Positions 15,801 to 24,884 of a stretch of DNA of 64,000 nt are shown here, in pieces. The notes under the pieces were generated by a model. It made no database searches, had not been told where the DNA came from, and worked only from the letters and a program-made list of their open reading frames with translations. How positions within the stretch are numbered: the stretch's first letter is position 1; the number at the start of each line of letters is the position of its first letter. A program made the position numbers and the translations under genes. The stretch covers positions 4,588,001-4,652,000 of the forward strand of contig OY762070.1 of assembly GCA_963665195.1 (NCBI GenBank), in the 5' to 3' direction. This DNA comes from VXYL01 sp963665195 (GTDB taxonomy: Bacteria > Pseudomonadota > Gammaproteobacteria > Pseudomonadales > Azotimanducaceae).

Positions 15801-16665
15801 GGGCCGCGGCGACATCCTTGGTGGCGGCGAAGGCGGCGCCGGCCTCGTCGAATACGCTGCGAATCGCGTCCAGCTCTTTCCACCCGGCGTCGGCGGGCGC
15901 GCCGTGCGCCCATCCGTCGAGAATCTCGAAGGCGGAGCGAATCCAGCGCGGAATCGCGCGGTTGTGGAAAATGGCGTCGTCTTGATGGCGGTGGTGGCGA
16001 GCGGCCTCGGAGAGGGAGGCTTGGACCTGGACGTCCACCGCATCGGGCGATTGCGGCCACGGGATGTCGAGGGCGGCGCCGACGGTTTCGGCGACGGCGC
16101 GCCAATCGGTCAGCAGGTCGGCGAAGCGCACGAACACCCGCGGGTAGTCGCGGGATGCATGCTCGGCGGCGAGCACGTTGCGCAGCCAGATCAGATGGCC
16201 CATGGGCACGGGGATGCCGTCGCGCTGCATGAGCGACGCCGCTACCTCGTCCGGGTTGCGGATAGGCAGCACGGTGCGCGGTTCGCAATCGCTCTCGGCC
16301 AGGACGCCGGTCCAGAACGGCAGCAGCCGGCATACGCGAGGGTCCTTCAGGACGAATAGGCCGGAGCCCCCGAACTCGGCCTCGAACATCTCCGTGGCGC
16401 GTACGCGGAAGCCGAGCGCCGTCGAGGAGGCGTACCACCGCTCGTCGAACGGTGCCCAATCGTCCCAGCTCGAGTTCGCCGCTGCGAGCAGTTCGTCGTT
16501 GAGGTCGGCGAGGTGCTGCGACTCCCAGTAGCCGCGCTCGTTGTGGGCGTCGGGCGGCATCAGCGTTCGCGGCAGGTCGCAACCGAGGGCGCCAAGCATG
16601 CGCGTCAGCGCCGAAGTGCCGCTGCGGTGCATGCCCGCAACCAGTATGCCGATCCGTTCCGCCAT
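12880..16665 (-). CDS. Sulfotransferase - long coiled coil - RgpF (rhamnan synthesis F) fusion protein
   Basis: This 1261-residue protein has three parts. Residues 1-270 are a PAPS-dependent sulfotransferase: GMHRSGTSALTRML (5'-phosphosulfate loop), VLKDPRVCRLLPFW (3'-phosphate site) and PIRNPDEVAASL. Residues 283-745 are a coiled coil of repeats such as QIESLDKAVAERDVRIDALN. A basic hydrophobic stretch near 755-790 could touch the membrane. From about 845 come three YYLAENPDV-type repeats (also FYRLLYPDL, YLDLYPDL), then from about 1027 an RgpF-like domain (LCVLAHVFYPELW, YVSRNVGRDIGGHF, LVHTKKSPHMS, MMMLRREVLERI). RgpF proteins act in rhamnose-glucose polymer assembly. The protein could sulfate and extend or modify the chain with the two active sites set apart by the rod. 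It heads the operon with the glycosyltransferase, rmlC and the epimerase. Confidence 0.88.
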   Translation of the reverse strand: MAERIGILVAGMHRSGTSALTRMLGALGCDLPRTLMPPDAHNERGYWESQHLADLNDELLAAANSSWDDWAPFDERWYASSTALGFRVRATEMFEAEFGGSGLFVLKDPRVCRLLPFWTGVLAESDCEPRTVLPIRNPDEVAASLMQRDGIPVPMGHLIWLRNVLAAEHASRDYPRVFVRFADLLTDWRAVAETVGAALDIPWPQSPDAVDVQVQASLSEAARHHRHQDDAIFHNRAIPRWIRSAFEILDGWAHGAPADAGWKELDAIRSVFDEAGAAFAATKDVAAAQEERIEALQRSTEDRGREVDDLAATIAAKDRQIESLDKAIGERDVRIDALNHQIAARDGQIQTANGAIAERDARMDALVERAAERDTEMLAVQATLAGRDSRLEHLGQQIEARGAEISSLQHELAERDQKVADLATRASAQGGQIESLDKAVAERDVRIDALNHQVAARDGQVQGLNKTINERDQQIGQLGQQVADGRQLAEEVSAQSRQIESLDKAVSERDVRIDALNHQVAARDGQIQGLNKTVNERDQQIGRLDQQVADGRQLAEKVSAQSRQIESLDRAVAERDVRVDALHHQVAARDGRIHSINQTIAERDASIANLNRSVAERDGWVASLEQRIADRDRKVDSLSQQTAERARRIGKLDEELAQRNDSIESLSHTLAEGSARIGALDREIENLNALAGERQGRIQALEQETLGRHQTIEDLSRQLAERSDEVETANSAATELEARVHALETSTSWRVTAPLRGTKYALVWLWRGLRLVVGAILYYPLRLLWRMIPLGASRRERIRNAILRRFGREPQPSSTRRYLASGRLDLADLNFEAANNSAPTPILFDSAYYLAENPDVEEAGIDPLEHYLQHGATENRMPFDIDPEEVDPVVNALHRLDLASDDAARFDPDFYRLLYPDLATLDDERAAEHYKRHGSAEARIGTMGEFVKGLCESPREIPLDFKAADYLDLYPDLSVFAERSPLDALRHYMQSGRTEPRLHTLRPDASPPMESKAPLALELPDGIRSEAPPLCVLAHVFYPELWDELADYLANLPADAYHLYVNLVDTTFSQELLGRVRAAFPDARVYVSRNVGRDIGGHFQVLNNVRLEDYRLFCLVHTKKSPHMSKGEVQLWRRKLLEPLLGTPERARDNIQAMLDDDGIGIIGAERCRYTELNDNAENYYALLDRLDIPKAKRDVEFLSGTMMMLRREVLERIYEASKELPVEAGDALALEEHRDGQWAHSIERVFGNVARSMDYRIEWR
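14895..15410. repeat. 198-bp tandem repeat within the coiled-coil region
   Basis: The string GACTCGATCTG recurs at 14966, 15164 and 15362, a constant 198-bp (66-codon) period, and the DNA around each copy is nearly identical. A further related copy begins 336 bp on, near 15698. The encoded unit is 66 residues, six heptads and change. Tandem identity at DNA level means recent duplication and likely length variation between strains. Confidence 0.85.
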
Positions 16666-17070
16666 CGCGTGAAGTCGTGCCTTCGGTGTCCCGTGGAAGC
16701 GGATTGCGGTGGCCGAAAACCCAACCGCAACGCCGCCGAAGGTCGCGCATCATGGCGTATCGGCCTGCGCCGGTCAACGCGGCACCCCGGCTCGGGCGCG
16801 CATGCGTGCGCAATCCGCCTGCAATGGGGTTCTACGCGACGGTGTCGACGATGTCCGCACAATCCGGCGCGACATCGACCTTCTGGCGATGGCTCGGATC
16901 TCACCAAGGTGATCCACAGCCAGTGCTTCGGCTGTTCAAGTTCTCAGGGCCGTCCTCGTTGGGCCGCGGGGATTGAAGGCCGCGCCGCGTTGTCCGTACG
17001 CGGCGCGGCCTTCGCGCCTACGTTGCGCCTATCAATGCCGCTTCCACGGCCTCGGCAAGCGCCGCCTCGC
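16666..17070. other. About 400 bp without a gene, upstream of the fusion gene
   Basis: No coding sequence is supported. The left end should carry the promoter for the minus-strand operon starting at 16665. The right end holds the strong hairpin at 16976-17012, listed separately. Beyond it, 17013-17070 appears to be leftover coding sequence in the degraded stretch that continues to 17529. Confidence 0.4.
16976..17012. terminator. Perfect 14-bp GC-rich hairpin, terminator-like
   Basis: AAGGCCGCGCCGCG (16976-16989) is followed by a 9-nt loop and its exact complement CGCGGCGCGGCCTT (16999-17012). The stem is strong, but neither side has a clear run of T. It lies downstream of the minus-strand formate dehydrogenase operon and its trailing small reading frames, so it could end that transcript before the polysaccharide operon. 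Confidence 0.5.
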
Positions 17071-17529
17071 CTACGGCGCGTAGGTCCGTGCGCCCGTTGC
17101 GCGTCCAACACGCCTTCCAGGAAGGCGCACGGACTCGCTCGCTCGCGCTGGCCACTCGCCGCGGATGGCCGCGGGCAGCGCTTCGGCGATCCGTTCTGGC
17201 GTTCGGCGGCGAGCGGCGAAGACGATCAGTTCGGCCATCGTTTCAGTCCTTAGCGGCGCCCGTAGTTCGCGCGCTCGCCCGCCAGTTCCGCGGCGCGGGC
17301 GTGTTCCGGGTCTGGCAGTACCGGATCGCGCCTGGCCTCGGCGTCGCGCCGGTGGACAAGCCGAATAGGCGCCCGCCTCGGCGACGACCACAGCGTCGCG
17401 CCGGTCCATTCCGTGCGCCGTGAGTGTGTCCAAGATTTCCGCCACAGCGTCGGATACCAGGGCGCAGGTGCGCGGCGTCGGCGCGTCGGGAGCGTGCGCC
17501 GTTCCGTTGATGGGAATGTTGACGGTCAT
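17071..17529 (-). pseudogene. Two small degraded reading frames downstream of mobA
   Basis: An ATG at 17529 with an AGAGGG ribosome-binding site opens a frame starting MTVNIPINGTAHAPDAP and running through DAVAEILDTLTAHGMDRRDAVVVAEAG. After about 55 codons the coding character seems to move to the +1 frame (RLVHRRDAEARRDPVLPDPE, AAELAGERANYGRR, stop). An AAGGA site then precedes a second ATG near 17238 (MAELIVFAARRRTPERIAEA, ALPAAIRGEWPARASESVR), which also appears to shift frame afterwards. Read straight, the first frame would be a 152-residue protein with an improbable Arg/Pro-rich middle. I favour two small genes, each with an indel. Neither family is recognised. Confidence 0.35.
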
Positions 17530-17624
17530 TGGTGCGGCCCTCTTGACTACTGTTTGTGCGGCTCCCGCAAGCGGATCTGAAGGAAAAGCGTGTACGGAAA
17601 CACACCCCCAAAATCCACCTCTGA

Positions 17625-18248
17625 TTATGACTTTTGGGGCGTATTTCCATAATCCAAACAGAGAAGGCGGGATCTGCGCCCGGCGCGGTCGAGGTCTGCG
17701 GCGCTGTTCACGTTCAGGAAGGCCGCCTCCATGAACTCCACATGCGGCACGCCTTGGGTGGTGAGCCAGCGGTGCGTTGCGCGGCCGCCATCGGCGTAGA
17801 AGGCCGCCAAGGACGCCGCGTAGCGCCGCTGCAAGAGCAGGGTGAGGTTCTGCCGCCGGCCGCCGGCGCTGGCCACCGCGGCGCCGTGCTGCCGGCACGT
17901 GGGCGCCATCCTCTCCACCAGGTCGAGTGGCAGGAATGGCGTGTCCGCCGGGGTGGTGAGTAGCCAAGGTGCGCTCACGTCGCCCAGTGCCGAGACGATG
18001 CCGCCGAGGGGGCCTTGGTCCTCATCCTCGTCGTAGGCGATGGGGCAGCCGAAGGCGGCGTAGTTCGCGGCATCCGCGGCGCGGCGGCAGGACAGGATGA
18101 TCGTCTCCACCTGCCCGGCCAGTCGGTCGATCACATGGGCCAGCAGCGGCTTGCCATGCAGTTCCAAAAGCGGCTTGTCCACTCCGCCGAAGCGCGTTGC
18201 GCGGCCGCCGCAGAGGATGATGGCGGTGGTGGCTTCGGGTGCGGTCAA
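17625..18248 (-). CDS. mobA: Molybdenum cofactor guanylyltransferase (MobA)
   Basis: MobA links GMP to molybdopterin to make the guanine dinucleotide cofactor needed by formate dehydrogenase. The 207-residue protein has the nucleotide-binding loop ILCGGRATRFGGVDKPLLEL, GPLGGIVSAL, TTPADTPFLPLDLV and a C-terminal FLNVNSAADLDRA. The start is TTG at 18248, overlapping the fdhD stop as TTGA; no better start lies upstream. It is the last clear gene of the formate dehydrogenase operon, so cofactor maturation is expressed with the enzyme. Confidence 0.92.
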   Translation of the reverse strand: MTAPEATTAIILCGGRATRFGGVDKPLLELHGKPLLAHVIDRLAGQVETIILSCRRAADAANYAAFGCPIAYDEDEDQGPLGGIVSALGDVSAPWLLTTPADTPFLPLDLVERMAPTCRQHGAAVASAGGRRQNLTLLLQRRYAASLAAFYADGGRATHRWLTTQGVPHVEFMEAAFLNVNSAADLDRAGRRSRLLCLDYGNTPQKS

Positions 18249-19120
18249 CGGCTCTGGATTCGCCGCGCTCCGACGTAGACGTTGAATGTCGAAGCCTTGA
18301 GGAAGCCCACCAGCGCGATGCCCTGGTCCTCCGCCAGCTCCACGGCGAGGCTCGACGGCGGACCGATGGCGGCGACGAGCGCTGCGCGGGTCATCGCCGC
18401 CTTCTGGATGAGCTCGAAACTCGCCCGGCCGGAGAGCAGGATGCCGCGCCCGGCGAGCCGTGCGTCGCTGTCGCCCAAGTGCGAGCCGATCAGCTTGTCG
18501 AGGGCGTTGTGCCGCCCCACGTCCTCGCGCAGCCGCAGCAGGCGACCGTCAGCATCGAAGCTCGCGGCGGCGTGCAGGCCGCCGGTGCGGTCGAACTCGG
18601 TCTGCGCCTCGCGCAGGGCCGCGGGCAGGGCGCAGAGTGCCGTGGCTTCGATGCGGAAGCTGCCGCGCGGCCGGCGCTCTGGGAGCTGCGCCCGCACGGC
18701 GTCGAGCGACGCCTTGCCGCAGACGCCGCAGCTCGAAGTGGTGAAGAAATGGCGGATCAGGCTCTCGGTGTCGAAGCGAACGTGCTCTCCGAGCTCCACG
18801 CGGAGGGTATTCATCAGGCCCTTGTCGGGGCTCGGCGGGCCGCAGTACGCCACATCCGCCACATCGCTGCGGCTGCGGATCACGCCCTCGCCGAGCAGAA
18901 AGCCGAGCGCCAGGTCGAAGTCGTCGCCGGGGGTGCGCATGGTGACGGACAGGCTCCGTTCCACGCGCTCGCCGGTGTTCGGATCGCTGTAGCCGAGGCG
19001 CACCTCCAACGGTTCCTCGACCGTCACGAGATCGGTCTCCTCGTTGCCGCGCCGGCCGTGGAACACCGCGCCCACGCGGACGCTCTGCGCCGGCGCGGTG
19101 TTCGCCGCGATGGTGGTCAT
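18245..19120 (-). CDS. fdhD: Formate dehydrogenase sulfurtransferase FdhD
   Basis: FdhD carries sulfur from a cysteine desulfurase to the Mo-bis-MGD cofactor, without which formate dehydrogenase is inactive. The 291-residue product has EEPLEVRLG, MRTPGDDFDLALGFLLGEGV, the functional Cys pair in SSCGVCGKASLD, GGLHAAASFD, REDVGRHNALDKLIG and SGRASFELIQKA. The ATG at 19120 overlaps the fdsA stop (ATGA), and its own stop overlaps the mobA start. This is a complete, ordinary FdhD. Confidence 0.95.
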   Translation of the reverse strand: MTTIAANTAPAQSVRVGAVFHGRRGNEETDLVTVEEPLEVRLGYSDPNTGERVERSLSVTMRTPGDDFDLALGFLLGEGVIRSRSDVADVAYCGPPSPDKGLMNTLRVELGEHVRFDTESLIRHFFTTSSCGVCGKASLDAVRAQLPERRPRGSFRIEATALCALPAALREAQTEFDRTGGLHAAASFDADGRLLRLREDVGRHNALDKLIGSHLGDSDARLAGRGILLSGRASFELIQKAAMTRAALVAAIGPPSSLAVELAEDQGIALVGFLKASTFNVYVGARRIQSR

Positions 19121-21953
19121 CCGGCGGGCAGGGCTTCGGCCTGTACTCGCGCCCGCTCGGCGAATTGCTCCTGCCATTCGGAGCGATGGTTGGCGGGCCG
19201 CACCTCCACGGCCGTCACCTTGTACTCCGGGCAATTGGTGGCCCAGTCGGAGAGTTCCGTGGTGACGACGTTGGTGCCCGTCTCCGGGTGGTGGAAGGTG
19301 GTGTAGACGACGCCGGGGGCTACCCGGGTGGTCACTTCGGCGCGCAGCGTGATCTCGCCCTTGCGGCTGGCGACGGACACCCAGTCGCCGGTGACGAGGC
19401 CGCGCATCTCGGCGTCCGCCGGGTGGATCTCCAGCACGTCCTCTTCGAGCCAGGCGATGTTCTCCGTGCGCCGGGTCTGGGCGCCGACGTTGTATTGGCT
19501 CAAGATGCGGCCGGTGGTGAGCAGCAGCGGGAACTTGCGGTTCGCCCGCTCAGGCGTCGGCTGGAACTCGGTGACCACGAACAGGCCCTTGCCGCGCACG
19601 AACTCGTCCTGATGCATCACCGGGGTGCCCGTGGGCGCGCTCTCGTTGCATGGCCACTGCACGCTGCCTTCCCTGTCCAGAAGATCGAAGGTGACGCCGG
19701 CGAAGCTTGGCGTGAGGGCGGCGATTTCCGCGAGGATGTCCGCGGACGACGTGTAGGCCATGGGGTAGCCGAGAGCGTTGGCTAGCCGCTGCGTCGCCTC
19801 CCACTCCTGCATCCCCGCCTTCGACGGCATCACCGCCCGCACGCGATTGATGCGCCGCTCGGCGTTGACGAAGGTGCCGTCCTTCTCCAGGAAAGACGAG
19901 CCGGGCAGGAAGACGTGGGCGAACTTCGCCGTTTCGTTCAGGAACAGGTCCTGGACGATGACGCATTCCATGGCGTCGAGCGCGGCTTCGACGTGCTGCG
20001 TGTTGGGATCCGACTGGGCGATGTCCTCGCCCTGCACGTAGAGCGCCTTGAAGGTGCCGGCGACGGCGTTGTCGAGCATGTTGGGGATGCGGTAGCCGGG
20101 CTCCGGGTCCAGCTCCGTTCGCCAATGCCGGGCGAAGGCGCCGCGCACGGCCTCGTCGCCCACCGGGCGATAGTCGGAAAGTTCGTGCGGGAAGGAGCCC
20201 ATGTCGCAGGAGCCCTGCACGTTGTTCTGGCCGCGCAACGGGTTCACGCCGACGCCGGGCCGGCCGATGTTGCCGGTGGCCATGGCGATGTTCGCCATCG
20301 CCATCACCATCGTCGAGCCCTGGCTGTGCTCGGTGACGCCGAGCCCATAGTAGATGGCCGCGTTGCCGCCGGTGGCGTAGAGGCGCGCGGCGGCGCGCAG
20401 GTCCTCCACCGGCACGCCGAGGATGGGGGCGACGTTCTCCGGGGAGTTCGCCTCGTCTCGGGCGAAGGCGATCCATTCCTTGAAGGACTCCTGGTCGCAG
20501 CGGCTGGCGACGAAGCCATGGTCGATCAGGTCTTCGGTGACCACCACATGGGCGAAGGCGTTCATCAGCGGCACGTTGGTGCCGGGCTGCAAGGGCAGGT
20601 GCAGGTCCGCCTCGATGTGCGGCGTGCGCACGAGGTCGATGCGCCGCGGGTCGCAGACGATGAGCCTCGCGCCTTCACGCAATCTCCGCTTCATGCGCGA
20701 GGCGAACACCGGATGGCCTTCGGTGACGTTGGCACCGATCACCAGGATCACGTCGGCGTCGGCGACCGAATCGAAGTCCTGCGTCCCCGCCGACGTGCCG
20801 TAGGTCTGCTTCAGGCCGTAGCCGGTGGGCGAATGGCAGACGCGGGCGCAGGTATCGACGTTGTTGTTGCCGAACGCGGCGCGCACCAGCTTCTGCACCG
20901 CCCAGACCTCCTCGTTGGTGCAGCGCGAAGAGGTGATGCCGCCGATGGACTTGCGCCCGTGCTCGGCTTGGATGGACTTGAGGCGCGCCGCGGCGTAGTC
21001 GATGGCCTCGTCCCAGCCGACTTCGCGCCAGGCGTCCGCCGTGGACTCGCGGATCATCGGCGTAGTGATGCGGTCCCGGTGGTTGGCGTAGCCCCAGGCG
21101 AAGCGGCCCTTGACGCACGAGTGGCCGTGGTTCGCCTTGCCTCCCTTGTGCGGCACCATGCGCACCACGGTGTCGCCCTTCATCTCGGCGCGGAACGAGC
21201 AGCCGACGCCGCAATAGGCGCAGGTGGTGTCGACGCTGCGATCCGGCACGCCGTGCTCGATCACGGACTTCTCGATGAGCGTCGCCGTCGGGCAGGCCTG
21301 CACGCAGGCGCCGCAGGAGACGCACTCGGAATCGAAGAAGCTCTCGCCGCCGGTGGCCACCTTGGAGGCGAAGCCGCGTCCGTCGATGGTGAGCGCCAGC
21401 GTGCCCTGGACCTCGTCGCAGGCGCGCACGCAGCGCGAACAGACGATGCACTTGGCAGGGTCGAAGGCGAAGTACGGGTTGGAGAGATCCGCAGTGGCAT
21501 CCAAGTGCCCGGCGCCGTCTTCGTAGCGCACTTCGCGCAGGCCCACGGCGCCGGCCATGTCCTGCAGCTCGCAGTCGCCGTTGGCGGCGCAGGTGAGGCA
21601 GTCGAGGGGGTGGTCCGAGATGTAGAGTTCGAGCACGCCCTTGCGCACGCGGGCCACCTGCTCGGTCTGGGTATGCACCACCATGCCGTCCTGCACCGGT
21701 TCCGTGCAGGAGGCGATGAGGCCGCGCCGGCCCTCGACTTCGACCAGGCAGACGCGGCACGAGCCGAACGCCGCGACGTTGTCCGTGGCGCAGAGCTTGG
21801 GGATGGGCAGATCGGCTTGGCGGGCGGCGCGCAGGATGGACATGCCGGCGGGGACCGTGACGCGGTGGCCGTCGATGGTCAGCTCGCAGGCGGCAGCGGC
21901 GCCCTCGCCATTGGGCCGGGCGGCAGGCGTGCCGTAGTCCGCGATGGCGATGG

Positions 21954-21957
<4 letters not shown>
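19117..21957 (-). CDS. fdsA: NAD-dependent formate dehydrogenase alpha subunit (FdsA/FdhF type)
   Basis: The 946-residue catalytic subunit oxidises formate to CO2. Domains in order: a 2Fe-2S ferredoxin domain (CRVCLVEVEG region), a NuoG-like His/Cys cluster (DHPLDCLTCAANGDCELQ), two 4Fe-4S sites (CIVCSRCVRACDEVQ and CVSCGACVQACPTA), then the Mo-bis-MGD domain with its own 4Fe-4S motif (CAYCGVGCSFRAEM). The metal ligand is Cys, seen in CARVCHSPTGYGL, not selenocysteine. A C-terminal dinucleotide-binding domain follows (LLLTTGRILSQYN, HPADAEMRGL). It is translationally coupled on both sides, to fdsB and fdhD. A separate small delta subunit (FdsD) was not found. Confidence 0.95.
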
Positions 21958-23449
<1,492 letters not shown>

Positions 23450-23453
<4 letters not shown>

Positions 23454-23908
23454 TGCTCGAGCTCCGCGGCCAGATCGCAGCGGTCCGCGCGCGCCACGAG
23501 TCGATCATTCACGGTCATTGAAGGGCCTTGCGCGCAGAGGCCCAGGCAGTACACCGCATCGAGCGCCGCAGTCTCGCTCGCCTCGCCGAGGCGTATGCCG
23601 AGATGCGCCTCGAGCCGCTCGGTGAGCGCCGCGGAACCCACCGCCTGGCAGGCCTCGGCCTGGCATACCCGCACCGCGAGTGGCGGTTGGGGTTCGGTCT
23701 TCAGGTCGTGATAGAAGGAGACGATGCCGCGCACCTCGGCGCGGGTGAGATTGAACACATCGGCGACTGCGCGCTCCTGATCGCGGTCCACGTAGCCCTG
23801 CTCCGCGACGATCTCCAGCAGCGCCTGCAACACGCCGCCGACGCGCTGCCGATGCCGCGCGGCAATCTCTCGGGCGCGGGCGGCGCGCCTGTCGGCCGGG
23901 TCGGCCAT
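23450..23908 (-). CDS. fdsG: NAD-dependent formate dehydrogenase gamma subunit (FdsG, NuoE-like)
   Basis: The 152-residue product holds one 2Fe-2S cluster: the ligands lie in VRVCQAEACQAVG and, further on, VYCLGLCAQGPSMTVND. The helical N-terminal half (VFNLTRAEVRGIVSFYHDL) is standard for NuoE. The ATG at 23908 gives the usual length. It lies 26 nt after the enoyl-CoA hydratase gene and is coupled to fdsB by overlap. Confidence 0.94.
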
Positions 23909-23934
23909 GCCGCTCTCCGGCAGAACCCGCGCGC

Positions 23935-24711
23935 CTAGCGGCCCTGGAAGCGCGGCTCGCGCTTCTCGACGAATGCGCGGAACGCCTCCCGGGAGTCCTC
24001 GCTGCCGCCGGTGCGGGTATGGCGCTCGGTCTCGACCTCGATGTAGTCGCGCAGGGGCATGTTCTCGGCGTTGATGAAGTTCTTCTTCATCTCGCCGATG
24101 GCGAGCGGCGCGGACTTCGACAGGCGCTCCGCGATCGCCTGCACTTCGTCGCGGAAGGTCTCCTCCGGGAAGGTCTTCAGCACCAGTCCAATGCGCTCGG
24201 CCTCGTCGGCGCCGAATTTCTGCGAGCTGAAGAACAGCTCCCGCGCCTTGGTGGCGCCGACGATGCGCGGCAGCAGCCAGGGGCCCGCCATGTCGCCGGA
24301 GATGCCGACGCCGAGGAACGCCGAGTTGAACACCGCCCGCTCGCTGGCGTAGCGCAGGTCGCAGGCGCAGGCCCAGCCGAATCCGGCCCCGGCGCAGGCG
24401 CCGTTGACCGCGGCGATGGTCACCTTGGGCATCTCGTGCAGGAGCGTGGTGATGTGGAAGTACTCGCGCCGGTTCGGCTCCTGGTTGTCGCCGCTGGTCG
24501 CCGCCTTCAGGTCCACGCCCGGGCAAAAGCCGCGTCCGGCGCCAGTGAACAGCACCGCCCGCACGCGCTCGTCCAAGGCAACGACGTTCAGGCATTCGTA
24601 GAGCTCGCGCATCATCGTGTGGGTGATGCCGTTCAGGCTGTCGGGCCGATTCATGGTGACGGTGGCGAGGCTGCCGTCCACTTCGTAGAGGATGGTTTCG
24701 TAGTCGGACAT
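23935..24711 (-). CDS. Enoyl-CoA hydratase/isomerase family protein, first gene of the formate dehydrogenase operon
   Basis: The 258-residue crotonase-fold protein has VTMNRPDSLNGI, the oxyanion-hole segments GAGRGFCPGVDLKA and AAVNGACAGAGFG, and a C-terminal FVEKREPRFQGR. At the position where hydratases carry a second catalytic Glu the sequence is GVGISGDMAGPW, with Asp, so the exact reaction (hydratase, isomerase or other) is unclear. The start at 24711 gives the usual N-terminus. It lies 26 nt before fdsG on the same strand and probably shares its promoter in 24712-24884; a link to formate metabolism is not established. Confidence 0.88.
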   Translation of the reverse strand: MSDYETILYEVDGSLATVTMNRPDSLNGITHTMMRELYECLNVVALDERVRAVLFTGAGRGFCPGVDLKAATSGDNQEPNRREYFHITTLLHEMPKVTIAAVNGACAGAGFGWACACDLRYASERAVFNSAFLGVGISGDMAGPWLLPRIVGATKARELFFSSQKFGADEAERIGLVLKTFPEETFRDEVQAIAERLSKSAPLAIGEMKKNFINAENMPLRDYIEVETERHTRTGGSEDSREAFRAFVEKREPRFQGR

Positions 24712-24884
24712 CGCGGTTGCGCCCTTCGGTGGCGTTGCAGGGCGGCTAAGCGTAGGCGCGTCGCTAGCGCGGCGCAACGGAGAACGTGGCGGACGTTCTC
24801 TCCATCCTCAGCCGGCAGCGGGCTTGACGACACCGCCGGGGTGACGGAAGGTGTCCGCGGCCCTAGCACCCGTGGGAGCGCAGC
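24712..24884. promoter_or_regulatory. Divergent promoter region between the formate dehydrogenase operon and the dioxygenase gene
   Basis: This 173-bp gap is the only space from which both the minus-strand operon (from 24711) and the plus-strand dioxygenase gene (from 24885) can be started. I cannot mark promoter elements with confidence in such G+C-rich sequence. Confidence 0.4.

Noticed and set aside
15007..16359. Long plus-strand open frame opposite the coiled-coil gene
   Set aside because: Its apparent repeats (LVDGLVQALDLAVPGGDLVV) are the antisense of the 198-bp coding repeats. The minus frame has sulfotransferase motifs and coupling to its neighbours.
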